Notes: generated by a model not told the origin, from the sequence alone. A stretch of 6,463 nucleotides of DNA from Synergistaceae bacterium (GCA_017458545.1 JAFTBA010000341.1:1-6463); one strand, 5' to 3'; counted from the first letter of the stretch, positions 1 to 6,365 are shown. Numbers and translations are program-made.

Positions 1-503
1 CCTGTAATCACGCGAGCACTTTAGACCCGTTGATAGTTGGCTGCTTTTTCCCTCGACTGCTGAGATATTTGGCGAAGGAAGAATTATTTGAGGGTTGGTT
101 CTTGGGAACGTGTATTAAAGCGTTGGGAGCAGTACCCGTTTCACGAACTACTAACGCATCGGCAGCAGGAGCGTTAAAAGGTTTCATGAAACTCTATCAG
201 GAGGGCAGCGATGTTCTGATATTCCCTGAAGGGGGAAGGACTCTTGACGGGAAATTACAGCCTCTTGAGGGAGGCGTTGCGCTCATAGCTGCACACGAAC
301 GCGCTCCTATTCTCCCTGTTTTTATTCACGGATCGTTCAAGGCAATGCCCCCCGGCTCAGCGTTCGTCAAACCTACTAAACTCAGAATAACTTTCGGCAA
401 ACCGTTGAGGTTCAGCGATGACGTTTACAAAAGCAAAGAGGGACGCACTGTAATCATTGACAGTCTGACAAAAGCATTCAATGAACTGGAGGCCATGTAT
501 TAA
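1..503 (+). CDS. plsC: 1-acyl-sn-glycerol-3-phosphate acyltransferase, 3' part only
   Basis: This is a PlsC/LPLAT-family acyltransferase, which moves an acyl chain onto lysophosphatidate to make phosphatidate at the inner face of the membrane. The gene is cut by the left window edge. The frame is open from base 3, and the TTG at 30 is not a real start because the catalytic HX4D motif (His-Ala-Ser-Thr-Leu-Asp) lies upstream of it at 9-26. The other family blocks follow in order: Val-Pro-Val-Ser-Arg at 132-146, Phe-Pro-Glu-Gly-Gly-Arg at 222-239 (glycerol-phosphate binding; the family usually has EGTR here), and Pro-Val-Phe-Ile-His-Gly at 315-332. About 166 residues are visible, so only a short N-terminus is missing. 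The TAA stop at 501-503 abuts the yicC ATG, so the two are co-transcribed. The family is certain from the motifs. The exact acyl acceptor is inferred from the family. Confidence 0.93.
   Translation, partial: CNHASTLDPLIVGCFFPRLLRYLAKEELFEGWFLGTCIKALGAVPVSRTTNASAAGALKGFMKLYQEGSDVLIFPEGGRTLDGKLQPLEGGVALIAAHERAPILPVFIHGSFKAMPPGSAFVKPTKLRITFGKPLRFSDDVYKSKEGRTVIIDSLTKAFNELEAMY
488..492 (+). promoter_or_regulatory. Ribosome binding site of yicC inside the plsC end
   Basis: GGAGG lies inside the last codons of the acyltransferase gene, 11 nt before the ATG at 504. The spacing is longer than usual, but translation stopping at 501-503 would deliver ribosomes directly to this start, so coupling is likely. 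Confidence 0.55.
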
Positions 504-1388
504 ATGTTCGTGAGCATGACAGGTTTCGGCAGTAAATCATATGAATTTACGTGGGGTACTGTGAAATTTGAGATTACTTCCGTCAATCATAAGTTTCAGG
601 ATTTCAGCGCAAGATTGCCGCGTGAGCTTTCATCGCTTGAGAACAGAATCGTAACCCTCATGCGAAGCTCAATCACTCGCGGAAAAGTAAAACTCTTTGC
701 CGAAATAACCTGGAACCCGGGCGCGAAAATTCCCGCACTCGACAATGACGGCCTTAGAGCACTCGTCAATCAGGTACGCAGCATAGCCAAACGAAACAAT
801 CTCGAAGTTTCAGGCGATATAACCGACTTCCTGGTTATTCCCGGAGTACTCGATACTTCATCAAACGTTGCAGAAGAAGCAGCCCTCGAAAACTCCGAAA
901 TATGGGACAAGCTGACACTTGATGCTGTTGCGGCACTGATGGAGATGAAAAAATCTGAGGGTCAGAAACTCTACGTCAAAGTCAGCGAGGACCTCAAAGT
1001 TCTTGAAGGTATCATCACCGCCTTAAAAGAACGATGGAAAACCGCAAGTGCTGAGGCTATTGAGGGATTGCGTTCGCGTTTCGATAGCGTTATGGAACAT
1101 TTTGACATTGAGATTGACGCTGCGAGAGTAGCTCAGGAAGTTGCATTGATGTCTGACAAATGGGACGTTTCGGAGGAAACTGCGCGGCTTGAAGCTCATA
1201 CTGAAAAATTCCGTCAGATTATGAACGAAGAACCCTGCGGTAAAAAACTGGACTTCCTGATTCAGGAGATGAACCGGGAGATTAACACTATGGGTTCAAA
1301 GGTCAATGATGCCGTTTTCAGATGGGGAATCGTTGAGGCCAAGACCTGCATTGAAAGAATGCGCGAACAGATTCAGAACATCGAGTGA
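504..1388 (+). CDS. yicC: YicC/YloC-family endoribonuclease
   Basis: The 294-residue product is full length for the YicC family (E. coli YicC, B. subtilis YloC), whose members are reported endoribonucleases acting in RNA turnover. The N-terminal YicC domain opens with the typical Ser-Met-Thr-Gly-Phe-Gly at residues 4-9, followed by Val-Asn-His-Lys at 27-30, Arg-Leu-Pro-Arg-Glu-Leu at 37-42 and Arg-Gly-Lys-Val at 59-62. The C-terminal DUF1732 domain ends in the family signature: Glu-Ile-Asn-Thr-Met-Gly-Ser-Lys from about 259, and Arg-Glu-Gln-Ile-Gln-Asn-Ile-Glu as residues 287-294. ATG 504 is chosen because it directly follows the upstream stop and places the Ser-Met-Thr motif at the usual distance; GTG 510 and ATG 516 are possible but less likely. 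It stands just before gmk, a pairing common in many bacteria. The family assignment is secure; its RNA substrates here are unknown. Confidence 0.95.
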   Translation: MFVSMTGFGSKSYEFTWGTVKFEITSVNHKFQDFSARLPRELSSLENRIVTLMRSSITRGKVKLFAEITWNPGAKIPALDNDGLRALVNQVRSIAKRNNLEVSGDITDFLVIPGVLDTSSNVAEEAALENSEIWDKLTLDAVAALMEMKKSEGQKLYVKVSEDLKVLEGIITALKERWKTASAEAIEGLRSRFDSVMEHFDIEIDAARVAQEVALMSDKWDVSEETARLEAHTEKFRQIMNEEPCGKKLDFLIQEMNREINTMGSKVNDAVFRWGIVEAKTCIERMREQIQNIE

Positions 1389-1391
1389 ACC

Positions 1392-1964
1392 ATGACTGAC
1401 AGCACAAAAAGAAACAGGAAAAAAGGAAGATTATTCGTACTCTCAGGCCCCAGCGGAGTCGGTAAAGGAACTCTCAGGCAGCACGCTCTCAATAACGTTC
1501 CCAATCTCAAGTACTCAATCTCATGCACTACCCGTAAACCAAGAGACGGTGAGACTGACGGCGTTGAATACAGATTCATTTCACACGGAAAATTCAAAGA
1601 GGACATCGCCGGGAATCTCTTTCTTGAATATGCTCATGTACATGAGGATTTTTACGGGACGCTTAAAGCCGATGTTGTGAACGAACTTGAGAAGGGCAAT
1701 GATGTTTTGCTTGAGATTGATGTTCAGGGGGCTTTGCAGGTAAAACAGAAAATGCCCGATGCAGTGTTAATATTCGTTGCGCCTCCCGGCATTGAGGAAC
1801 TCAAACGCCGTTTAACAGGACGGCACACGGAAAATGATAAAAGCATTAACGTAAGACTCAATAACGCATTGAAAGAACTTGAACTGAAAGATAAATACGA
1901 CTATGTTATAGTGAATGACGATTTAGACTCTGCATGTGAGGAACTGAGAAAATTAATATTATGA
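1392..1964 (+). CDS. gmk: Guanylate kinase
   Basis: This cytosolic enzyme phosphorylates GMP (and dGMP) to GDP with ATP. The 190-residue product has the P-loop Gly-Pro-Ser-Gly-Val-Gly-Lys-Gly at residues 19-26, the GMP-binding segment from Ser42 through Thr-Thr-Arg-Lys-Pro-Arg (46-51) to Glu-Tyr-Arg-Phe (59-62), a second GMP-site stretch Glu-Tyr-Ala-His-Val-His-Glu-Asp-Phe-Tyr-Gly-Thr (79-90), and Asp-Val-Gln-Gly (110-113). The lid at about 143-156 reads Gly-Arg-His-Thr-Glu where the family usually has Arg-Gly-Thr-Glu. The protein stops at Leu-Arg-Lys-Leu-Ile-Leu, about where typical homologues continue for another dozen or more residues (often Ala-Glu-Arg). This start is the first ATG after the yicC stop, 3 nt away. 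No clear Shine-Dalgarno is present, so translation is probably coupled. An 11-residue basic N-terminal extension precedes the core. Identity is firm. Confidence 0.96.
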   Translation: MTDSTKRNRKKGRLFVLSGPSGVGKGTLRQHALNNVPNLKYSISCTTRKPRDGETDGVEYRFISHGKFKEDIAGNLFLEYAHVHEDFYGTLKADVVNELEKGNDVLLEIDVQGALQVKQKMPDAVLIFVAPPGIEELKRRLTGRHTENDKSINVRLNNALKELELKDKYDYVIVNDDLDSACEELRKLIL

Positions 1965-2401
1965 CGCTCGATAAACTTTTAAGATGGTTTATGTTCTGCG
2001 CAGGAATAATAACCGCTATATTCGCAGGCTATATGTTCAGCACAGGTAAAAATGATTTAGGGGCTGCATGGCTGGCAGTAACAGTAGGATTTCTTTGTTT
2101 TGCGACAAGAATTAAGACCGATAAATCTGCAGATACTTCCGAACAGGATAACAAAGACCTTCACGACATGGCCGTGTTAATCGCTGAAATTGCCGTTACG
2201 AGTCTCAGGAATATAGGCAGAACAATACCGGCAGGCACTAAAGAAGTTGATGACCTTGAAGATAAGGTGAATAATTTTCTTGACGCTATGCCCGTAACCC
2301 AATCCGAAAGAGAGGAGATAAACGAAGAATTTGAACGCCTCAGAAACAGAACAAGACGCAACGAAGGCGGAAGAGCATTATTGAGAAGCGCAAGGCTCTA
2401 A
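1961..2401 (+). CDS. Unrecognised small membrane protein
   Basis: I do not recognise this 146-residue protein. It has two hydrophobic segments close together, at about residues 9-27 and 33-49, separated by a short Thr-Gly-Lys-Asn-Asp turn. A charged, mostly helical-looking soluble part of about 95 residues follows. Its end is rich in Glu and Arg (about 116-146). Positive charges flank both outer ends (Lys5, Arg9; Arg50, Lys52, Lys55), so the positive-inside rule predicts a membrane hairpin with both termini in the cytoplasm. The start codon overlaps the gmk stop in an ATGA arrangement and no ribosome binding site is visible, so its translation depends on gmk. Many bacteria carry rpoZ (RNA polymerase omega) directly after gmk; this product has two membrane segments and is not omega. 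Its place just before ftsH could hint at a link to membrane proteolysis, but that is only context. The reading frame is well supported by the overlap and by lack of any alternative. Confidence 0.82.
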   Translation: MTLDKLLRWFMFCAGIITAIFAGYMFSTGKNDLGAAWLAVTVGFLCFATRIKTDKSADTSEQDNKDLHDMAVLIAEIAVTSLRNIGRTIPAGTKEVDDLEDKVNNFLDAMPVTQSEREEINEEFERLRNRTRRNEGGRALLRSARL

Positions 2402-2409
2402 AATTTCAC

Positions 2410-2414
2410 AGGAG
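2410..2414 (+). promoter_or_regulatory. Ribosome binding site of ftsH
   Basis: AGGAG lies 11 nt upstream of ATG 2426, in the only gap of any size (24 nt) within the operon. The long, T-rich spacer is slightly beyond the optimum and may moderate FtsH synthesis. No convincing promoter is seen in this gap. Confidence 0.65.
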
Positions 2415-2425
2415 ATTTTTTATTC

Positions 2426-4309
2426 ATGAACAGAGGACAAAAATTTTCAGTATGGTATTTTCTTATTGCACTGATAGCAGCATGGCTTTTTTCGGAATAC
2501 ATATACAAACCTTACACTGAGAGCAAGAGCGAAGTTCCGTACAGTGAATTTCTTGCCGACCTCAGTGAAAGCAAAATAGAAAACGCTGACATAACAGATT
2601 CAAGAATCATTTACACACTCAAAGAAAACGTCAGTCCAGATAAACGCCCTATAGTAGGCGGCAAAATTTTCACCGGCAAACGCGCTAAGTCTCAGGATAA
2701 TATTAAGAGCGCAGTGAGATTAACAGATCCATTTTTGATTGAACGTTTAGCGAGTGCTGATATTAAGTTCGGAGGAGTCGCAAGAAGAGACGGACTCATT
2801 GACCTCATAATGGGAATAATACTTCCGATGTTACCGCTGATGATAATCTGGTATTTTATTTTCAGGAACATGCACGGAAGCGGTATAGGAGGAGGGATAT
2901 TTACTTTCGGGCGCAGCAGGGCTAAAGAATTACAGGGTGAAATGAGCGGAGTACATTTCAGCGATATAGGCGGAGCAGGTGAAGCAGAGGTTGAACTGAG
3001 AGAGATTATAGACTTCCTCAAAGAACCTAAGCGATTCGACAAGTTCGGCGCGAAATTACCCAGAGGAGTTTTGCTCGTAGGCCCTCCCGGTACAGGCAAG
3101 ACCCTCCTCGCTAAAGCATGTGCAGGCGAAGCAGGCGTGCCGTTCTTCTTCATAACGGGTTCGAGTTTCGTTGAAATGTTCGTCGGGGTCGGTGCCGCAA
3201 GAGTCAGAGACCTTTTCGATCAGGCCAAGAAAAAAGCTCCCTGCATAATTTTTGTTGACGAGATCGACGCTATAGGCCAGTCCAGAATGAGAAACTTCAA
3301 CAGCAATTCCGAACAGGAAGCAACTCTCAATCAGCTGCTTGCTGAAATGGACGGTTTCGAGCCTAACAACGGAGTCGTTATTATGGGTGCGACTAACAGA
3401 CCTGAGATTTTGGATCAGGCGTTATTGAGGCCGGGAAGGTTCGACAGACAAATACAGGTTGTATTGCCTACAGAAGAAGGACGAGAGGAAATATTGAGGA
3501 TTCACACGAAGAATTTGCCGCTTGACCCTGCCATAAACCTCAAGTCAATCGCTAAAGTTACTCCGGGATTCTCAGGTGCTGACCTCGCTAACATAGCTAA
3601 CGAAGCATCATTGTTAGCAGCAAGACGTAAGGCCGAAAAAGTTTCAATGAATGATTTTGACTTGGCTATTGAACGCGTTGTTGCTGGTTTGCAGAGAAAG
3701 ACACCTTTAACGCCGGAAGTCAGAAAGAAAGTTGCTTATCATGAAACGGGACATGCTTTAGTTTCGTGTTACATGCCCGGTTCAGACCCGGTACACAAAG
3801 TAAGCATTATTCCCACTACAAAAGGAGCGTTAGGTTACACGCTGAACATGCCGCACGAGGACAAGTACCTTGTTACAGAGGCAGAACTGCGCACACGAAT
3901 GGCCGTTATGTTAGGCGGAAGAGCTGCCGAACTCCTCATCTTTAACGAGGCTTCAACAGGTGCGTCTAACGACCTCGAACGCGCTACCGAAACAGCAAGG
4001 CGAATGGTTACAGAGTTCGGAATGTCAGATAAGTTAGGGCCTGTGAGGTATGCTTCGCCGTCAATGATGTACTTGTCGGGAAACTCTGAAGTCCGCAATG
4101 ATATTGGTGACGGAACTGCTGAGGATATTGACGCTGAGATTAAACGGCTGGTTAAAGAGGCTCAGGATAAAGCTACTGAGATTCTCAGCGAACACATTAA
4201 CGTACTTCACGAGGTAGCAGGGACGTTGCAGGACAAAGAGGTCATCAACAGCGATGAGATTAAAGCGATTGTTGACCGCGAGAAAACTAAAACAGCAGTT
4301 GAAGAATGA
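2426..4309 (+). CDS. ftsH: ATP-dependent zinc metalloprotease FtsH
   Basis: FtsH is a hexameric, membrane-anchored AAA+ protease that pulls out and degrades misfolded membrane proteins and short-lived regulators. The 627-residue product is a normal length. Transmembrane helix 1 is at about 9-26, an extracytoplasmic domain at 27-122, and helix 2 at about 124-146, followed by a Gly-rich linker (151-158). The AAA module has Walker A Gly-Pro-Pro-Gly-Thr-Gly-Lys-Thr at 219-226, the pore loop Phe-Val-Gly at 252-254, Walker B ending Asp-Glu-Ile-Asp at 278-281, and the second region of homology at about 321-343 with arginine fingers Arg335 and Arg338. The protease domain has His-Glu-Thr-Gly-His at 439-443 (zinc ligands His439 and His443, catalytic Glu440) and the third ligand Asp516 in Ala-Ser-Asn-Asp-Leu-Glu-Arg. 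The C-terminus is a charged helix. All catalytic residues are intact. It is the last gene of the operon and is followed by a terminator. Confidence 0.98.
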   Translation: MNRGQKFSVWYFLIALIAAWLFSEYIYKPYTESKSEVPYSEFLADLSESKIENADITDSRIIYTLKENVSPDKRPIVGGKIFTGKRAKSQDNIKSAVRLTDPFLIERLASADIKFGGVARRDGLIDLIMGIILPMLPLMIIWYFIFRNMHGSGIGGGIFTFGRSRAKELQGEMSGVHFSDIGGAGEAEVELREIIDFLKEPKRFDKFGAKLPRGVLLVGPPGTGKTLLAKACAGEAGVPFFFITGSSFVEMFVGVGAARVRDLFDQAKKKAPCIIFVDEIDAIGQSRMRNFNSNSEQEATLNQLLAEMDGFEPNNGVVIMGATNRPEILDQALLRPGRFDRQIQVVLPTEEGREEILRIHTKNLPLDPAINLKSIAKVTPGFSGADLANIANEASLLAARRKAEKVSMNDFDLAIERVVAGLQRKTPLTPEVRKKVAYHETGHALVSCYMPGSDPVHKVSIIPTTKGALGYTLNMPHEDKYLVTEAELRTRMAVMLGGRAAELLIFNEASTGASNDLERATETARRMVTEFGMSDKLGPVRYASPSMMYLSGNSEVRNDIGDGTAEDIDAEIKRLVKEAQDKATEILSEHINVLHEVAGTLQDKEVINSDEIKAIVDREKTKTAVEE

Positions 4310-4327
4310 TACGGTGAAAAATTAAAA

Positions 4328-4358
4328 GCCTCCCTCAGTTTAGGGGAGGTCTTTTTTT
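4328..4358. terminator. Rho-independent terminator shared by ftsH and pgeF
   Basis: An 8-bp stem (4328-4335 with 4343-4350; six Watson-Crick GC/AT pairs, CCTCCC with GGGAGG, flanked by two G-T pairs) closes a 7-nt loop and is followed on the plus strand by seven T at 4352-4358. Read on the minus strand, the same stem is followed by TTTTAATTTTT, so it should also stop transcription coming from the convergent gene, whose TAA lies at 4362-4360. It is therefore probably bidirectional. Confidence 0.9.
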
Positions 4359-4359
4359 A

Positions 4360-5013
4360 TTACAGTAACCGAACGCTGAGTGTCATTCTTTCGTGAATAT
4401 CGCCCCTTCGGTATGAGTAACAGCGTTCATCTTTGAGGGTGTCGATTCCTGAGAGAGTGATATTTTCATCGTTAAGCCCCTCATCAAGAAGCTGACTCCT
4501 AATCTCTGCGGCCAAGTCAAAATAAACGTTCTCACCTTTAACGTCATAATTCTCACGGTGAAACACCCCTGTCCCTTTAACCGTCCATTCATCTCCCGAC
4601 TTCCTGAAATACTCACGGCCTATGCACGGCCCTATCCAAGCATGAGACTCAATGACTGCATCACCGCCGAAAATTTCACGTATTAATCTTAATCCTTCGC
4701 GCGAAATGTTAAGGACAGTACCCTTGTAGCCCGAATGAAGAATCATTACCCAATGAGGCGAAATTCCCCAGAGCATTACGGGAGCACAGTCAGCGAATCT
4801 CAATGATGCTCTTACGTTCGGAACGGTCAGCAAAATTCCGTCGGCTTCAGGTTTTGAGGGCAGTGAAAATTCTGAGAGTGTTTCATCGTCAACAAGAATA
4901 ATATTTTTGCCGTGAACCTGCGAAGGCATTACGTGAGGCAGCGAATCGGCCTCAACAGTTTCACCCTTCATGAAGAAATTTGCCGTGATAAATTCGGGAG
5001 TTAATATGTGCAT
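4360..5013 (-). CDS. pgeF: YfiH/PgeF-family multicopper-oxidase-like protein (peptidoglycan editing factor / purine nucleoside phosphorylase-like)
   Basis: This is a member of the Cu-oxidase_4 (YfiH, formerly 'laccase domain') family. Members are reported to prevent mis-assembly of peptidoglycan precursors and to act on purine nucleosides; which activity applies here cannot be told. The 217-residue cytosolic product carries the conserved metal-site residues: His34 in Pro-Ser-Gln-Val-His-Gly (30-35), Cys76 in Phe-Ala-Asp-Cys-Ala-Pro (73-78) and His93 in His-Ser-Gly-Tyr-Lys-Gly (93-98). The Ala-Asp-Gly-Ile-Leu-Leu-Thr strand (57-63) and Ile-Gly-Pro-Cys-Ile-Gly also fit. The usual forms are TADC and HAGWRG, so this is a diverged copy, and at 217 residues it is somewhat shorter than E. 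coli YfiH (about 243). ATG 5013 is preceded by AAAGGAG with a long 12-nt spacer. The gene converges on ftsH and diverges from the permease gene. Confidence 0.88.
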   Translation of the reverse strand: MHILTPEFITANFFMKGETVEADSLPHVMPSQVHGKNIILVDDETLSEFSLPSKPEADGILLTVPNVRASLRFADCAPVMLWGISPHWVMILHSGYKGTVLNISREGLRLIREIFGGDAVIESHAWIGPCIGREYFRKSGDEWTVKGTGVFHRENYDVKGENVYFDLAAEIRSQLLDEGLNDENITLSGIDTLKDERCYSYRRGDIHERMTLSVRLL

Positions 5014-5076
5014 ATGTAAAGAACGCTCCTTTGTGTTAAGATTACCGAAAATTTTTTTAGACGTGAGGAATTTTAT
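5014..5076. promoter_or_regulatory. Divergent intergenic region between pgeF and the AEC permease gene
   Basis: These 63 bases must carry the start signals of both divergent genes unless the pgeF promoter lies within the permease gene or the reverse. The pgeF ribosome site (AGGAG, minus strand, complement of 5026-5030) and the permease ribosome site (GAGGA, 5065-5069, 7 nt from ATG 5077) are clear. An AT-rich core with seven T lies at 5052-5058. I see only weak -10-like hexamers (for example TAAGAT at 5037-5042, plus strand) and no good -35 partner, so no promoter is assigned. Confidence 0.4.
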
Positions 5077-6021
5077 ATGAATTTGGATTTTTTTACAGTC
5101 GCCTCTAACTTAATCAGCCTATTCTTTTTAATCGCTGCAGGATTCATTGCCGTAAAAACAGGAGTGTTAAAGCCCGAAGCATCATTACATTTTTCGTCAT
5201 TGCTGCTTATGATCACACTGCCCTGCACGATATTCACCTCACTCGTCCAAAGAGAATACGATCCGTTATTCGTTAAGGACGGAATAATAACTATCGTTTC
5301 AGGAATAGTACTCTTAATCTCAATGCTGTACATTTCGAGACTGCTCGCTAATCTCTCAGGAGTCCCTAAAGGCAGAAGAGGTATCTGGGCATTCGTCTGC
5401 ACTTACAGCAATTCGGGATTCATGGGGTTCCCGATAGCGTTATCGCTTTTCGGCAATGAGGGACTGGCACTGGCAGTGATGTTCAACATAGCATTTAATC
5501 TGACGCTTTACACACTCGGAGCGATTGAGATAATCCGCGACAATCCTGACCGTGATTCAAAAAGCCTCAACATGAAAGCAATAATCTTCAGCAATATTAA
5601 CATTGCTACAGTTTTAAGCCTGATATTCTATTTCGGCAGGATTAAAGTCCCTTCGGCCTTTATCGTACCTGTCAAGTATCTTTCGGATATAACTACTCCT
5701 ATTTCGATGCTCATAATAGGCATTGCATTAGCACATTCAAAAGCCTCTGACCTTTTGACAGATATTCATACCTGGACGGCTTCAGCGATGAGGCTTTTGG
5801 TTTACCCGTTAATACTCTGCGGAATACTAAAGATTTTCCCGTTGAGCAGTAATCCTCTTGTTGCAGCAGTCCTGGTACTCATTAACGCGATGCCGGGTGC
5901 AAGCGTTACAGCAGTGTTGTGCAAAATGTATCACAGTGATATTGATTTTGCAGCACGGAGCATGTTCATTCAGAATTTGGCGTGCATGGTTACGATACCG
6001 TTAGTGTGTACGATGATTTAG
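5077..6021 (+). CDS. AEC (auxin efflux carrier) family permease
   Basis: This 314-residue integral membrane protein belongs to the AEC / mem_trans family of secondary transporters. It has about ten hydrophobic segments arranged as two halves: helices at roughly 9-27, 38-56, 68-90, 103-122 and 128-150, a short charged loop at 153-165, then helices at about 167-186, 195-219, 236-254, 258-278 and 293-313. Family hallmarks are the N-terminal stretch with Gly22, the Pro49 kink in helix 2, the Asn-Ser-Gly-Phe-Met-Gly-Phe-Pro motif at 112-119 followed by Leu-Phe-Gly-Asn-Glu-Gly (124-129), and the C-terminal Met-Pro-Gly-Ala-Ser motif at 272-276. Bacterial members include malate and other carboxylate carriers, but the substrate cannot be read from the sequence. 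ATG 5077 is fixed by GAGGA 7 nt upstream. It is divergent from pgeF and 357 nt from metH, so it is probably monocistronic. Confidence 0.93.
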   Translation: MNLDFFTVASNLISLFFLIAAGFIAVKTGVLKPEASLHFSSLLLMITLPCTIFTSLVQREYDPLFVKDGIITIVSGIVLLISMLYISRLLANLSGVPKGRRGIWAFVCTYSNSGFMGFPIALSLFGNEGLALAVMFNIAFNLTLYTLGAIEIIRDNPDRDSKSLNMKAIIFSNINIATVLSLIFYFGRIKVPSAFIVPVKYLSDITTPISMLIIGIALAHSKASDLLTDIHTWTASAMRLLVYPLILCGILKIFPLSSNPLVAAVLVLINAMPGASVTAVLCKMYHSDIDFAARSMFIQNLACMVTIPLVCTMI

Positions 6022-6043
6022 TGAGAAGTGATATGTGTGATAA

Positions 6044-6078
6044 AATAGGGACAACGTTGAGGGGAGTTGAACCCTATT
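6044..6078 (-). terminator. Hairpin with short T-run, possible minus-strand terminator
   Basis: AATAGGG (6044-6050) pairs perfectly with CCCTATT (6072-6078), and CAAC (6052-6055) with GTTG (6066-6069) inside it, giving 11 pairs around a 10-nt loop. Read on the minus strand, the stem runs into TTTTAT, which resembles an intrinsic terminator with a short T-run. On the plus strand it is followed by CAGTTAAAAATT, which does not. It would end a minus-strand transcript coming from the island at 6059-6314. Confidence 0.35.
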
Positions 6079-6314
6079 CAGTTAAAAATTACTCCCGGCT
6101 TAACCAAAAAGCCTATCCCAAAGAAGTAACGTAGTAAGGATAAAACTAATCAGCCAGTGGAGGACAGTTAAGAAGGACTTAATCTTGCGGATCAGTTTCT
6201 TTCCTGCCCTCCTCCGGGATTTCTTGGAGCTTTTGCCCAATTCAATCACCAGATTCCTACAGGGTAAACTTCCCGCTCGAGACGTTCCCTGTGCCCGCCT
6301 CCGGGCCCCTCGTG
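6059..6314 (-). ncRNA. Candidate structured non-coding RNA, unknown family
   Basis: I do not recognise a known family. Seen in the sequence, minus-strand order: hairpin 6306-6293 (GCCCG, loop GAGG, CGGGC); directly adjacent hairpin 6292-6259 (ACAGGGAAC with GTT and CCCTGT, 2-nt bulge); a stem 6219-6214 with 6098-6093 (TCCCGG with CCGGGA); inside it, one base on, a 9-bp stem 6212-6204 with 6167-6159, itself enclosing a TTAAG/CTTAA hairpin (6182-6168). GAGGGG at the 5' end (6311-6306) can pair with CCCCTC at the 3' end (6064-6059). The 9-bp stem is fully paired only as minus-strand RNA (a G-U pair, which is an A-C mismatch on the plus strand), favouring that strand. A TATAAT lies at the right distance upstream and a terminator-like hairpin overlaps the 3' end. 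Transcription is inferred, and a decayed mobile-element end is an alternative. Confidence 0.3.
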
Positions 6315-6320
6315 AAAAAT

Positions 6321-6326
6321 ATTATA
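6321..6326 (-). promoter_or_regulatory. Minus-strand -10 box (TATAAT)
   Basis: A perfect TATAAT reads on the minus strand and would start transcription near 6314, right where the GC-rich structured island begins. No recognisable -35 hexamer is found at 16-18 bp and no TGn extension is present, so this is weak evidence on its own in AT-rich DNA. Confidence 0.28.
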
Positions 6327-6339
6327 CTATACACATAAC

Positions 6340-6348
6340 TGATATAAT
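6340..6348 (+). promoter_or_regulatory. Extended -10 promoter of metH
   Basis: TGATATAAT is an extended -10 element (TGn plus a perfect TATAAT at 6343-6348). Such promoters can work without a good -35, and none is seen here. Transcription would start near 6355, giving a leader of only about 24 nt before the metH ATG. That leader is too short for a riboswitch, and the structured island upstream would lie outside the metH mRNA made from this site. Confidence 0.5.
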
Positions 6349-6365
6349 GCCCTCTGAATACTCAC

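Noticed and set aside
30..503. TTG at 30 as start of the acyltransferase gene
   Set aside because: The essential HX4D motif is encoded upstream in the same open frame, so the true start lies before the window.
2692..3153. Minus-strand open frame inside ftsH
   Set aside because: A shadow of the strongly conserved ftsH coding strand, with no start signals of its own.
6038..6046. Plus-strand extended -10 (TGATAAAAT) starting a plus-strand RNA
   Set aside because: Possible, but no plus-strand T-run follows the last hairpin at 6293-6306, and the strand-specific G-U pairing favours the minus strand.
6043..6092. tRNA or tmRNA 3' end suggested by GGGTTCAACTCCC on the minus strand
   Set aside because: It looks like a T-loop, but the T-stem does not extend beyond three pairs, there is no CCA-type acceptor partner, and no tmRNA 5' end or tag frame is present.
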